64,000 nt of DNA from Bradyrhizobium sp. CCBAU 53421 (GCF_015291625.1 NZ_CP030047.1:3782001-3846000), one strand, 5' to 3'; positions 7,440 through 15,599 are shown, counted from the stretch's first letter. Numbers and translations are program-made. The notes: generated by a model not told the origin, from the sequence alone.

Positions 7440-8472
7440 ATGAGCACGGTTTTGGTCACGGGCGGATCCGGTTTCATCGGCGTGCATACCATCCTGCAGC
7501 TGCTTGCCGACGGGCGGGCATCAGGTGCGAACCACGCTGCGCAATCCGGATCGCAGCACGGACGTGATCGCGATGCTGCGCGAGGGGGGCGCGCTTGCGG
7601 CCGACCAGGTCGGCTTCGTCTCCGCCGACCTTATGCGCGACGACGGCTGGCGCGAGGCGGCCACGGGGTGCGATTACGTGCTGCATGTCGCATCGCCGCT
7701 CGGCGCGCATGCGCCTGAGGACGAGAACGAGCTGATCGTTCCGGCGCGGGAAGGAACGTTGCGGGTGTTGCGCGCGGCACGCGACGCCGGCGTCAAGCGT
7801 GTCGTCATCACATCGTCGTTCGCTGCGATCGGCTACGGCCATCCGCCGCAAGCGGCGCCGTTCGACGAGACGGTCTGGACCAATCTCCAGGGTCCTGACG
7901 TGCAGGCCTATCCCAAATCGAAGACGCTGGCCGAGCGCGCCGCCTGGGATTTCATCGCGCGCGAGGGCAATGGCCTCGAGCTTGCCGTGGTCAATCCGAC
8001 CGCGGTATTCGGCCCGGCGCTCGGGCCTGATTTCTCGGAGTCGATCGGCATCATCAAGGCGCTGCTCGACGGCGCGATGCCGGCGGTGCCTCGGATCCAT
8101 TTCGGCCTCGTCGACGTGCGCGATGTCGCCGACCTGCACCTGCGCGCTATGACCTCGCCGAAAGCCAGGGGGGAGCGGTTCCTCGCGGTCGCCGGCGACA
8201 CCATGTCGGTGCTGCAGGTGGCCCGCCTGCTGCGCAGGAAGCTCGGCAGCAAGGCGCGGCGCGTGCCCCGGTTCCAGGCGCCGGACTGGATGATGCGGCT
8301 CGCCGCGCGGCGCAACCCGCTGGCCCGCGCCGCCCTGCCGCTGCTCGGCAAGGTGCGCCGCTCGACCAGCGCCAAGGCGCAGAACCTGCTCGGCTGGCGT
8401 CCGCGCGGCAACGAGGAGATGATCGTTGTGACCGCCGAGAGCCTGATCAGGCTCGGCCTGGTCAAGGCCTGA
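7440..8472 (+). pseudogene. Extended SDR (dihydroflavonol-reductase-like) gene with a 4-bp duplication frameshift
   Basis: From ATG 7440 the frame reads MSTVLVTGGSGFIGVHTILQ, a Rossmann NAD(P)-binding TGGSGFIG motif, then leaves frame at GACGGGCGGGCATCAG (7509-7524). Removing one CGGG copy (7511-7514/7515-7518) restores LLADGHQVRTTLRNPDRS and the long downstream frame: VLHVASPLG, TSSFAAIGYG, YPKSKTLAERAAWDF (the catalytic YxxxK) and NPTAVFGPAL. The family reduces aldehydes or ketones. Apart from the shift the gene is full length (about 342 residues). It is disrupted as given; sequencing error is the alternative. Confidence 0.75.
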
Positions 8473-8577
8473 CGGCTGCTCCCGTCCGGCGTGCTTGCCA
8501 GATGCGTCGGCGAGTGCTGAATTGCAGCGAGCAGACGGCGGCGCCCCCGCGCCGAGAACACCAGGGAGGCTGCGCAG

Positions 8578-9363
8578 ATGGAACGGGTCCTCGCGGCCGC
8601 AAAGGCGATCGCCAGCGCGCGCCGCAGTCGCGCGCCGCTCAAGGCGCTCGCCAAAGACGTCGTGCCGCTTGACGAGGCCGAGGGCTATCGCGTGCAGTAC
8701 GCGCTGCACGATTTGCTGCAGCCGCAGGTCGGCAGCCTCGTCGGCTACAAGATCGGCTGCACCAGCGCGGTGATGCAGGAGTACATCAACATCCCGCACC
8801 CCTGCGGCGGCGGGGTGTTCGAGAAGGTCGTGCATGACAGCGGCGTGAAGCTGCCGGCGGCCGACTTCGTCCATGTCGGCGTCGAGTGCGAAATCGCGGT
8901 GCGGCTGGCGCGCAGTCTCGCGCCCGGCGAAGCGCCGTTCACCGCCGAATGGGTCGCGGAGGCCATCGATGCGTACTATCCGGCGATCGAGATCGTCGAC
9001 GACCGCTACGTCAAATGGGAGACGCTCGGCGCGCCGACGCTGATCGCCGACGACTTCTTCGCCGCCGGCTGCGTGCTCGGCGAGGCCGTGCCGCGCATCA
9101 CCGTGCCCGATCTGCGCAAGGTCACCGGACGCGCGATCGTCAACGGCAAGGAGGAGGGGCGCGGCACCGGCGCCGACGTGCTCGGCCATCCCCACAACGC
9201 GCTCGCCTGGCTCGCCAATCATCTCGCCGCCGAGGGCCGCGGCCTGCATGCCGGCCAGATCGTGCTGACCGGCAGCCTGGTCAAGACGGTGTGGCTGAAG
9301 GCAGGCGACACTGTCGTGATGGAGCTCGATGGGCTCGGCAAGGTGGAAGCGACATTCACCTGA
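8578..9363 (+). CDS. FAH-superfamily hydratase (2-keto-4-pentenoate hydratase-like)
   Basis: The product has 261 residues. The metal-site residues are in VGVECEIAV (ExE, about residues 100-103) and VDDRYVKW (Asp, about 140). GYKIGCTSAVMQEY near the N-terminus and GRGTGADVLGHPHNALAWLA later are typical of MhpD/catechol-pathway hydratases, which add water to 2-oxo-4-enoates or act as oxaloacetate-type decarboxylases. ATG 8578 is preceded by GGGAGG at 8564-8569. No other aromatic-degradation gene is adjacent, so the substrate is open. Confidence 0.85.
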   Translation: MERVLAAAKAIASARRSRAPLKALAKDVVPLDEAEGYRVQYALHDLLQPQVGSLVGYKIGCTSAVMQEYINIPHPCGGGVFEKVVHDSGVKLPAADFVHVGVECEIAVRLARSLAPGEAPFTAEWVAEAIDAYYPAIEIVDDRYVKWETLGAPTLIADDFFAAGCVLGEAVPRITVPDLRKVTGRAIVNGKEEGRGTGADVLGHPHNALAWLANHLAAEGRGLHAGQIVLTGSLVKTVWLKAGDTVVMELDGLGKVEATFT

Positions 9364-9412
9364 GGTGACGTTGTGTCGACGAGCGTGTTTCCACATGAGG
9401 ATGTCGTCCCTG

Positions 9413-9436
9413 CCTAGTGCGCAATTGCGCACTAGG
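9413..9436. repeat. 24-bp perfect palindrome (GTGCGCAATTGCGCAC core)
   Basis: The centre AATT is flanked by CCTAGTGCGC and GCGCACTAGG. It sits between convergent genes (hydratase and LysR). The 16-bp core recurs at 40137-40152 in another intergenic region, so this is a dispersed palindromic unit rather than a local operator. Confidence 0.8.
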
Positions 9437-9485
9437 GCGCCCATAAAATCGTCAGGTCCGCTTATGAACAGTCCGCTCGGACCAA

Positions 9486-10427
9486 TCAGCTCACTCCAAC
9501 CAGCGCCTTACAGACCTCCCGGCTGGCCTCTTGGAATAATTTGACGGCACCTCCGGCCCGTCGTCCCTTCAAGGTGATTGAGGCTATCGGGGCAGAAGTA
9601 TCGCCAAGATCGACGTTCAGCGCGCGCAGCCATGCGCTACTCGATCGCATTCTGAGTATCTGCATGGGCAATAGGGTTATAAACCGGCTGCTCGCCAACA
9701 GATTCAACCGCATGTAGATTGAAATCGTGGTGACGGTCGTCGGCGGAAGCGGCAGGTTATGTCGCCGGAATAGCTCGACGCCGGTACGCCCCAAAAAAGA
9801 ATCGGGCGGCGAGAGCGTCCATTGCTCTTGCATAAGTTCTGCGAGCTTCAACTTCTTCCTCGATCGCAGGAGCGGATGCCGTCGCTCCGCCATCACCGCA
9901 AGGGAGGATCTAAACAGCACCTCCGCGGACAAATCGTCCGCGACCGGCAACGGCGCCCAGCGCGTTATGGCCAGATCTAGCATTCTCTGGCGCAGAGCAT
10001 GCTCCAGCGCATCCCGATCACCTATCGTGATATGATACCTGATGCCTGGATATCTGCGGACGAGATGTCCGATAATTTCTGTAACGATGGCGGTGACCGG
10101 CTCTGTTGTACCGATCGCAACGAGCCCTTGCGCCGGATCTGATCTTTGCACAATGTCGGTAACACCTAGCTTTATTTCGTCGAAAACGACGCGCGTGCGA
10201 TCGACAAGAAGGCGACCGCATTCAGTGAGTTCAACCCCGCGCGAGGTGCGATCCAGCAGCGCAGCCCCGACGGCGTGCTCCATGTCGGTGATGGCTTTGG
10301 AGATTGCAGGCTGCGACAATCCAAGACGGTGAGACGCTTTGGCCATGCTGCCGACCTCTGCGACGGTCTGCAGCGTATGCAGATCCTTGAGGCGTAGGCG
10401 TCGGCCGATGCGGTCGTGCCACTGCAT
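9486..10427 (-). CDS. LysR-family transcriptional regulator
   Basis: The product has 313 residues. The N-terminal winged helix is LKDLHTLQTVAEVGSMAKAS, then HRLGLSQPAISKAITDMEHA (about 14-53), followed by LLDRTSRGVELTECG. An effector domain of the pbp2 type follows (about 100-305). The start ATG 10427 has GAGGTG 8 nt upstream. It is divergent from the TctC-type binding-protein gene at 10557, its probable target. The ligand is unknown. Confidence 0.9.
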   Translation of the reverse strand: MQWHDRIGRRLRLKDLHTLQTVAEVGSMAKASHRLGLSQPAISKAITDMEHAVGAALLDRTSRGVELTECGRLLVDRTRVVFDEIKLGVTDIVQRSDPAQGLVAIGTTEPVTAIVTEIIGHLVRRYPGIRYHITIGDRDALEHALRQRMLDLAITRWAPLPVADDLSAEVLFRSSLAVMAERRHPLLRSRKKLKLAELMQEQWTLSPPDSFLGRTGVELFRRHNLPLPPTTVTTISIYMRLNLLASSRFITLLPMQILRMRSSSAWLRALNVDLGDTSAPIASITLKGRRAGGAVKLFQEASREVCKALVGVS

Positions 10428-10444
10428 GGGTATTCACCTCACGT

Positions 10445-10479
10445 TATAGCCCGATAGGAAAATGCAATTTCGGGTTATA
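10445..10479. promoter_or_regulatory. Imperfect inverted repeat between lysR and tctC-like gene
   Basis: TATAGCCCGA (10445-10454) faces TCGGGTTATA (10470-10479) with one mismatch. It lies 18 bp upstream of the LysR start, in the shared promoter region, the usual place for a LysR site. This is a candidate only. Confidence 0.4.
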
Positions 10480-10556
10480 GCGCTGTTGCTTCAGAATAGC
10501 GAGATGGAAAGCCGGCCGGATCATTGCGTTGCTGTCCGAAGCACATGGAGAACGCC

Positions 10557-11522
10557 ATGCAGCTTTACTCGCGTCGCGCCATACTGGCCGGGTTTTCGGC
10601 TCTGGCTCTTCCGCTACCCGTTATTGCCGCCGACCGGCCGCTGAGGATCGTGTTTCCGTTCGCGCCTGGCGGATCGGGAGATTCGATCGCTCGGCTGTTT
10701 GCCGAGCAGCTCCACATCAGGCTCGGCAAGGTGGCGATTGTGGAGAACCTTGCTGGCGCTGGCGGGCGCATCGGCGCTCAGGCAGTCAAGAATGCCGCAC
10801 CGGGCGAGGAGACAGTGCTGTTTGCTTCCGCTTCGCAATTCACGCTCCAGCCGCATCTCTTCAGGAGCTTGGGATACGATGCAGAGCGCGACTTTGTACC
10901 CCTTTCGCAGGTGATGACGGTCGATCTGGCTCTAGCGGTCAGCGGGAAGCTGCCTATCCATTCAGCGCAAGAGCTCATCGACTGGATGAAAGCCAATCCC
11001 GCACAGGCCGTGTACGGCTCGCCCGGAGCGGGTACAGCACCTCATTTCATCTGCGGCGAGTTTGGCCGGATCACAGGCCTGAACCTGCGCCACACGCCCT
11101 ACAAAGGTACGCCTGCTGCCCTCCCGGATGTGCTGGCCGGCAGGGTCCCGATGTATATGGCATTTGTTTCCGAGCTCCTGGAGCAACATGGAGGCGGTGG
11201 CATACGCATCATCGCCACCGCAGCCACCGCTCGATCTTCCTTCCTGCCCCAAACCGCGACTCTCAAGGAGAGCGGGATCGATATCGATGCGTCCGGATGG
11301 TTCGCATTCTATGCGCCTGCCCATTCTTCCCGTCAGTTCGTTGAGCGCCTGGGAAAGGAGATCATTGCAATCGGGAGCGATCCCGAAATGCGCGCAAAGA
11401 TTCATGCAATGGGCTGCGAGCCGACAGGAACGACTTCGGACGAACTTAAACATATCCAGCGCGCCGACTTAGACCGCTGGGGGCCGATCGTGAGGGCATC
11501 TGGATTCCCGATCGAGGACTAG
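10557..11522 (+). CDS. Tripartite tricarboxylate transporter (TctC/Bug) substrate-binding protein
   Basis: The product has about 321 residues. A Tat-like signal (YSRRAILAGFSALALPLPVI) is followed by RPLRIVFPFAPGGSGDSIAR and VENLAGAGGRIGAQAV, the hallmark Bug-family motifs, and later RHTPYKGTPAALPDVLAGRV. ATG 10557 has GGAG 6 nt upstream; upstream in-frame ATGs (10524, 10545) lie before this site. Bug proteins bind carboxylates in the periplasm. No TctA/TctB membrane genes are adjacent, so it is an orphan receptor that may share a transporter. The O-methyltransferase starts 8 nt after its stop. Confidence 0.88.
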   Translation: MQLYSRRAILAGFSALALPLPVIAADRPLRIVFPFAPGGSGDSIARLFAEQLHIRLGKVAIVENLAGAGGRIGAQAVKNAAPGEETVLFASASQFTLQPHLFRSLGYDAERDFVPLSQVMTVDLALAVSGKLPIHSAQELIDWMKANPAQAVYGSPGAGTAPHFICGEFGRITGLNLRHTPYKGTPAALPDVLAGRVPMYMAFVSELLEQHGGGGIRIIATAATARSSFLPQTATLKESGIDIDASGWFAFYAPAHSSRQFVERLGKEIIAIGSDPEMRAKIHAMGCEPTGTTSDELKHIQRADLDRWGPIVRASGFPIED

Positions 11523-11530
11523 GGCGGCAC

Positions 11531-12544
11531 ATGACCACCGATCACCGCGAAAAGTTGTTGGATCTTGTTCAATCGCACCGTGTGACGGCTGTGATCTATG
11601 TCGCTGCCAGGCTGGGCCTTGCCGAACTGCTGCGCGACGGACCGCGAACGGTCGAAGAACTCGCGAGTCGAACCCACGCGGACCGGGACGCACTGGCCCG
11701 CTTGCTCGTCGCTCTCTCGACCGTCGGCATTTGCTCTCGCGTCGGCGAAGGCCGCTACTTGCTAAACGAACTGGGGGCCGGGCTCGACGGTGCTGCTGAA
11801 GGATCGTTCAAGTACTGGGTCATCTTTGAAGGCTCCATGCTGGTCAGGAGGTGGGATGGTCTTCTGGATTCGATCATGTCGGGGAAGACGGCTGCCCAAC
11901 TCCAGGACGTCGACGACAATTTCGATCTGATGGCGCGCACGCCAGAGCATGTGCGGATATTCAATGAAGCGATGACAGACCTGACACGGCTCGTCACGCA
12001 CGATCTCCTGCAGGCCTACGACTTTGGCACGATCTCCCACTTGATGGACGTCGGAGGCGGCTCCGGGGAACTCATGGGCGCCGTGGCGAGAGAATACTCG
12101 AATATCAAAGGAACGGTTTTCGATCTGCCGAGGTGCGCCGACGCCGCCAACCAGAACTTCGGTCACCTCGGAATCTCCGACCGCGTCGACTTTGTTGCAG
12201 GCGATTTCTTTCACGCGGTGCCTGCAGTGGCCGATGCGATCATCTTGAAAAGCATTATTCACGACTGGGATGACGAGCGCAGCCGCATCATTTTGGGAAA
12301 CTGCCGCAAAGCGCTTCCACAAAAAGGCAGATTGCTATTAGTCGAACGTGCGATGCCGGAATTGCCCGGTACCGATGACGCGGGCAGGTCGTGCGCGATG
12401 AGCGATTTAAACATGCTGCGCGGTCCAGGTGGACGGGAACGGACCGAAAGGGAATATCATCGGCTCCTGACAGAGAGCGGCTTCCGTCCCATCGCGGTTC
12501 TCCGCGCCGGCCGCTTTAATCTGACCGAGTCGCGGCTTTGTTGA
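11531..12544 (+). CDS. SAM-dependent O-methyltransferase (COMT/AdoMet family 2)
   Basis: The product has 337 residues. The N-terminal winged-helix dimerisation domain (about 10-95) is followed by a SAM-binding motif LMDVGGGSGELMGAVA at about residue 171, then VFDLP, DRVDFVAGDFFHAVP, and IILKSIIHDWDDE, where the His of HDW is the catalytic base in plant COMT relatives. It probably forms an operon with the preceding binding protein (8-nt gap) under the LysR regulator. The acceptor is unknown, perhaps a phenolic taken up by the system. The following 12545-12779 holds nothing I can support. Confidence 0.85.
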   Translation: MTTDHREKLLDLVQSHRVTAVIYVAARLGLAELLRDGPRTVEELASRTHADRDALARLLVALSTVGICSRVGEGRYLLNELGAGLDGAAEGSFKYWVIFEGSMLVRRWDGLLDSIMSGKTAAQLQDVDDNFDLMARTPEHVRIFNEAMTDLTRLVTHDLLQAYDFGTISHLMDVGGGSGELMGAVAREYSNIKGTVFDLPRCADAANQNFGHLGISDRVDFVAGDFFHAVPAVADAIILKSIIHDWDDERSRIILGNCRKALPQKGRLLLVERAMPELPGTDDAGRSCAMSDLNMLRGPGGRERTEREYHRLLTESGFRPIAVLRAGRFNLTESRLC

Positions 12545-12779
12545 GACTTGGAAGCCGGCCGCGGCTATGCGATGCACCAGCGGCGGACAAACACGCCGCA
12601 ACGAGTGGGGCGTGCTATTCGATGATATCATCGGCCTTAGCAAGCTCTCGCACTGTCGATCAATCCCGCCTATGGCTGGCCGCGCGTTATGAGTCCGCGC
12701 CCCAGGCAGGGACGGCACGGAGTGCGTGGAGCGACGTTCGCCTGACTTTTCATCCTCGCCAGCTTGAAGGTCACCGCTG

Positions 12780-13190
12780 CTACAGTTGATTGTTCGTGCA
12801 CATCAGAACCTTGCCGTCCCACAGGCTCCTGATCGCGTCGAACGGAACGGCGAGCCTGGCATATTTGCGACTGAACCAGACGCCGACCTCGAAGCCGTCA
12901 TCGTTCACCACGAGGCGATCGAATTCGTGCTGCAGGATGATCGTGATCTCCTCGGGGTATTTCTCGATCAGGGCGGCGGGCAGCTGCACGCCGTCGGCCC
13001 GCGTCGCGAAGGTGATGTTGACCGGCCGGTCCTCCGCGGCACGGCGGAGCAACGCGGTCATTTCGATCCGCATCTGCGCCGTGTTGCAGGGCTCGATACC
13101 GGCGCGCGCCGGCAATGAGGCCACGACCAGCAGCAGCGCTCCAGCCATCCATCCGCGCCGGCGCCACATCCGCCTTCTCCAGGTCGTCAT
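12780..13190 (-). CDS. Exported protein resembling the SspB adaptor fold
   Basis: The product has 136 residues. An Arg-rich N-terminus and hydrophobic core (GWMAGALLLVVASLPARA) form a signal peptide. The mature part contains NITFATRADGVQLPAALIEK, then YPEEITIILQHEFDRLVVND, then FEVGVWFSRKYARLAVPFDA. These align by eye with alphaproteobacterial SspB, where I recall FITFDTR-GV-L, YPEEMTIILQHQFWDL and FEVGLSFGG-PERLAVPF-AI. SspB is a cytoplasmic ClpXP adaptor, so a secreted relative is unexpected. The SspB C-terminal ClpX-binding tail is absent. Convergent with the methyltransferase. Homology is inferred by eye; the function is open. Confidence 0.6.
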   Translation of the reverse strand: MTTWRRRMWRRRGWMAGALLLVVASLPARAGIEPCNTAQMRIEMTALLRRAAEDRPVNITFATRADGVQLPAALIEKYPEEITIILQHEFDRLVVNDDGFEVGVWFSRKYARLAVPFDAIRSLWDGKVLMCTNNQL

Positions 13191-13222
13191 AAGGCTTCAG
13201 TGGTCGCAGGTAGCGCCGAGGT

Positions 13223-13975
13223 TCAAGTCGCCGGTCGCTTGGCGTCGGTGACAAGCTCGACCTTGCCGTCGGTCAGCCGGTAGACCGCGCCGACAATCCG
13301 AAGCTTGCCCTGATCGACCGCGGCGCTGAGGATCGGTGTCGCCGCCTTCAGCTTCGCGACGTTGTCGATGACGTTTTGCCTGATCGCGTTGCCGAGCCGG
13401 TCGCCCGGCTTGCCCTCGGTCGCCTTCACCGCCGGCGCGATCGCGGTGACCAGCGAGGGCAGGTGGCCGGGCAGGGTGGTGTTGTCCTTCAGCGATTTGA
13501 TCGCGGCGTCGACCGCCCCGCAGCTGTCGTGGCCGAGCACCATGAACAGCGGCACGCCGAGCACCGACGACGCGTATTCGAGGCTCGCGATCATTTCGTC
13601 GCTGGCGAAATTGCCGGCGACGCGGCAGACAAACAGATCGCCGCGGCCGGTGTCGAAGGCGTATTCCGGTGCGATGCGGGAGTCCGCGCAGCTCAGGATG
13701 CCGGCGAACGGGTTCTGTCCGCCGGCCAGCGCCTCGCGCTCGTGCTTGAAATCATGCCGCCGCGAAACGCCTTCGACGTAGCGCAGATTGCCCTTCACCA
13801 GCCGGTCGAGCGCGGCGTCCGGCGGCAGCACGTTCTGCGGCTTCGGCGGCGATTTTGTCTCCTTGGCCGTCGCAGCCGGCGCGAGGGCAAGGCCGGCTGC
13901 GGCGCACGCCGCGGCAGCAAGGAAAAAACGTCGGGAGGTTCGGCTGGAAGGCGTGATCTCGCAGAGTTGGCACAT
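13223..13975 (-). CDS. Tat-exported beta-carbonic anhydrase
   Basis: The product has 250 residues. Zinc ligands and active site are visible as SCADSRIAPE (C-x-D-x-R) and LGHDSCGAV (H-x2-C). The N-terminus has a twin-arginine signal (SRRFFLAAAACAAAGLALAP), so the enzyme is periplasmic and interconverts CO2 and bicarbonate. ATG 13975 (MCQLCEITP) has GGAG 7 nt upstream; the open frame extends 106 codons further upstream through a repeat element and is not coding there. Full length for the family. Confidence 0.9.
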   Translation of the reverse strand: MCQLCEITPSSRTSRRFFLAAAACAAAGLALAPAATAKETKSPPKPQNVLPPDAALDRLVKGNLRYVEGVSRRHDFKHEREALAGGQNPFAGILSCADSRIAPEYAFDTGRGDLFVCRVAGNFASDEMIASLEYASSVLGVPLFMVLGHDSCGAVDAAIKSLKDNTTLPGHLPSLVTAIAPAVKATEGKPGDRLGNAIRQNVIDNVAKLKAATPILSAAVDQGKLRIVGAVYRLTDGKVELVTDAKRPAT

Positions 13976-14082
13976 CAAGGTTCTCCGTGAACGGGGACCG
14001 CATCCGCGCGATATCTGTAGGTCAGGCGCCGTGGCTTCGCAACGAGTTGCATTCGTGTGCTCGCGGGCGCCACATTCATCAC

Positions 14083-14205
14083 TGTCGTCCTGGCGAAAGC
14101 CAGGACCCATAACCACCGAATTCGGTGATGAACGGGATCGCGGCACCAGGGTCGCGCAACAACTGAAGTTTGGGGTAATGGGTCCTGGCTTTCGCCAGGA
14201 CGACA
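14083..14205. repeat. Intergenic element with 28-bp perfect inverted ends
   Basis: Arms at 14083-14110 and 14178-14205 are exact reverse complements, each containing GTCCTGGCGAAAGCCAGGAC, which is itself a palindrome-like hairpin. A central 67 bp separates them. It matches the dispersed rhizobial 'CCTGGCGAAAGCCAGGACCC' repeats I recall. The surrounding 13976-14473 contains no gene; only this element and the operators below. Confidence 0.8.
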
Positions 14206-14423
14206 CCGAGTGTGTTGCGCGAGCTGTGAGGCATACTTCCGCATTCACGCGACGTGACCTGTCCGAGCTTCGCATCTCGTTTCGCCCCGACAAGCAAATC
14301 AGCGGCCATCACATAACCAGTTAGATATGGATCTGTCGGGGTGGCCGATCTTGCATCAGGCTGGCCGAAAATGGTCAGCCAGGGCACCATGCGGCTTTCC
14401 TCAACTTTTCGCTTGACCAATCC

Positions 14424-14464
14424 ATAACTGTTCAGTTATGCGTTAATCCATAACCAACGGGTTA
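14424..14464. promoter_or_regulatory. Two inverted repeats, probable ArsR operator
   Basis: ATAACTG-TT-CAGTTAT (14424-14439) is a perfect 16-bp inverted repeat, and TAACC-AACG-GGTTA (14451-14464) is a second, ending 9 bp before the ArsR ATG. Two AT-rich dyads in this position suggest autorepression. Confidence 0.6.
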
Positions 14465-14473
14465 TTGATTGCA

Positions 14474-14797
14474 ATGCCTGACGCTCACGACGTGCTGTTT
14501 CGAACCCTCGCAGACCCGACCCGCCGGGCGATCTTCGAGCGCCTGTGCCGCGAAGGCGAGCAGACCGTGGGCGCGCTGACGGCGCGGGCAAAGATCTCGC
14601 AGCCGGCGGTGTCGAAACATCTCGGTGTGCTGAAGCAGGCCGGGCTGGTGCGCGACCGCCATGAAGGAAGGCAGACGCATTACAGCGCGCAGCTTGGTGC
14701 GCTGGCGCCGCTGATCGACTGGACCAGCCAGATGGCGGGCTTCTGGCAGAACCGGTTCGATCACCTCGAAGATCTCCTCAAAAGGATGGACCAATGA
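14474..14797 (+). CDS. ArsR-family regulator (copy 1)
   Basis: The product has 107 residues. The winged helix is obvious: HDVLFRTLADPTRRAIFERL, then LTARAKISQPAVSKHLGVLK, then VRDRHEGRQTHYSAQLGALA. It lacks the metal-binding cysteines of ArsR/SmtB and belongs to the metal-independent subgroup that is usually paired with SRPBCC proteins. ATG 14474 is chosen over a TTG three codons earlier. Its stop overlaps the next start (ATGA), so the two are translated as a unit. Confidence 0.9.
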   Translation: MPDAHDVLFRTLADPTRRAIFERLCREGEQTVGALTARAKISQPAVSKHLGVLKQAGLVRDRHEGRQTHYSAQLGALAPLIDWTSQMAGFWQNRFDHLEDLLKRMDQ

Positions 14798-15225
14798 ACA
14801 AGACCACCACCGAGATCCGCTCCGCGATCGTCGAGCGTGAATTTCCTCATCCGCCGGAAAAGCTCTGGCGCGCGCTGACGCAACCGCATCTGATGGAGGA
14901 GTGGCTGATGAAGAACGACTTCAAGCCCGAGGTCGGGCACAGCTTCAATCTGCGCGGCGAGTGGGGCGGTGTGCTGGACTGCAAGGTGCTCACTGTGGAG
15001 CCGCACAGGACGCTGTCCTACACTTGGAATTTCGCGCATGAAGATGCCGCCTACAATCTCGAGAGCGTGGTGGTCTTCACGCTGACGCCGACCGCGAAGG
15101 GCACCCATCTGCGCGTCGAGCAGTCCGGCTTCCAGCCGCATCAGAAGCAGGCCTATGGCGGCGCCCATGCGGGGTGGAAGCAGTTCCTCGAGAATCTCGA
15201 TCAGCTGCTGGTGCGGGAAGGCTGA
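14794..15225 (+). CDS. SRPBCC (AHSA1-like) protein (copy 1)
   Basis: The product has 143 residues. A helix-grip fold is indicated by IVEREFPHPPEKLWRALTQP, then LMEEWLMKNDFKPEVGHSFN, then HAGWKQFLENLDQLL at the C-terminus. Such domains bind hydrophobic ligands; those next to ArsR genes are of uncertain function. Coupled by ATGA overlap to the ArsR gene. It resembles the second copy at 50172, with EWLMKNDFKPEVGH against KWLMPNDFRPSVGH. Confidence 0.88.
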   Translation: MNKTTTEIRSAIVEREFPHPPEKLWRALTQPHLMEEWLMKNDFKPEVGHSFNLRGEWGGVLDCKVLTVEPHRTLSYTWNFAHEDAAYNLESVVVFTLTPTAKGTHLRVEQSGFQPHQKQAYGGAHAGWKQFLENLDQLLVREG

Positions 15226-15247
15226 CCGTCTCTCTCTCTCTCTGCCT

Positions 15248-15333
15248 CGTCATTGCGAGCGAAGCGACGCAATCCAGACCGCCGTACACACGGATAGATG
15301 GATTGCTTCGTCGCTTCGCTCCTCGCAATGACG
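15248..15333. repeat. CGTCATTGCGAG / GAAGCAATCCA palindromic element (copy 1)
   Basis: CGTCATTGCGAGCGAAGCGA at the left reads inverted at the right as TCGCTTCGCTCCTCGCAATG. GCAATCCA / GGATTGC lie inside. The same element occurs at 47152-47303 and 63363-63448. It separates the SRPBCC gene from the small membrane-protein gene. Confidence 0.85.
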
Positions 15334-15365
15334 ATTTTGCACACACCATCCAACAGGAGGTCACA

Positions 15366-15599
15366 TTGAACTGGAACAACTGGATCAGGCAATTTCACCG
15401 CTGGCTCTCGATCGCCTTTACGGTCGCCGTCATCATCAACATCGGCGCGATGGTTTTGCAGCAGCAGGCCGTCTGGATCGGCCTGCTGGCGCTGTTCCCG
15501 CTGATCTTCATGTTGCTGAGCGGCCTGTATCTGTTCTTGCTGCCATACATGGCGCCGCGGCGGATGCAGGGGGGATCGACCTCCGCATCACAAGTGTGA
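15366..15599 (+). CDS. Small two-helix membrane protein
   Basis: The product has 77 residues from a TTG start at 15366, chosen because AGGAGG lies 5 nt upstream (15355-15360); the open frame from 15174 crosses a repeat element and is not credible. Sequence starts (M)NWNNWIRQFHRWLSIAFTVA, with two hydrophobic segments (about 14-33 and 40-63). Position after the ArsR-SRPBCC pair, on the same strand, suggests a third operon member. Function unknown; possibly a partner of the SRPBCC protein. Confidence 0.75.
   Translation: MNWNNWIRQFHRWLSIAFTVAVIINIGAMVLQQQAVWIGLLALFPLIFMLLSGLYLFLLPYMAPRRMQGGSTSASQV

Noticed and set aside
7474..9444. 656-codon minus-strand frame opposite the SDR and hydratase genes
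   Set aside because: Antisense shadow; no start context or family motif.
13976..14293. 106-residue N-terminal extension of the carbonic anhydrase frame
   Set aside because: It runs through the palindromic repeat and is followed by a good ribosome site, ATG and Tat signal at 13975.
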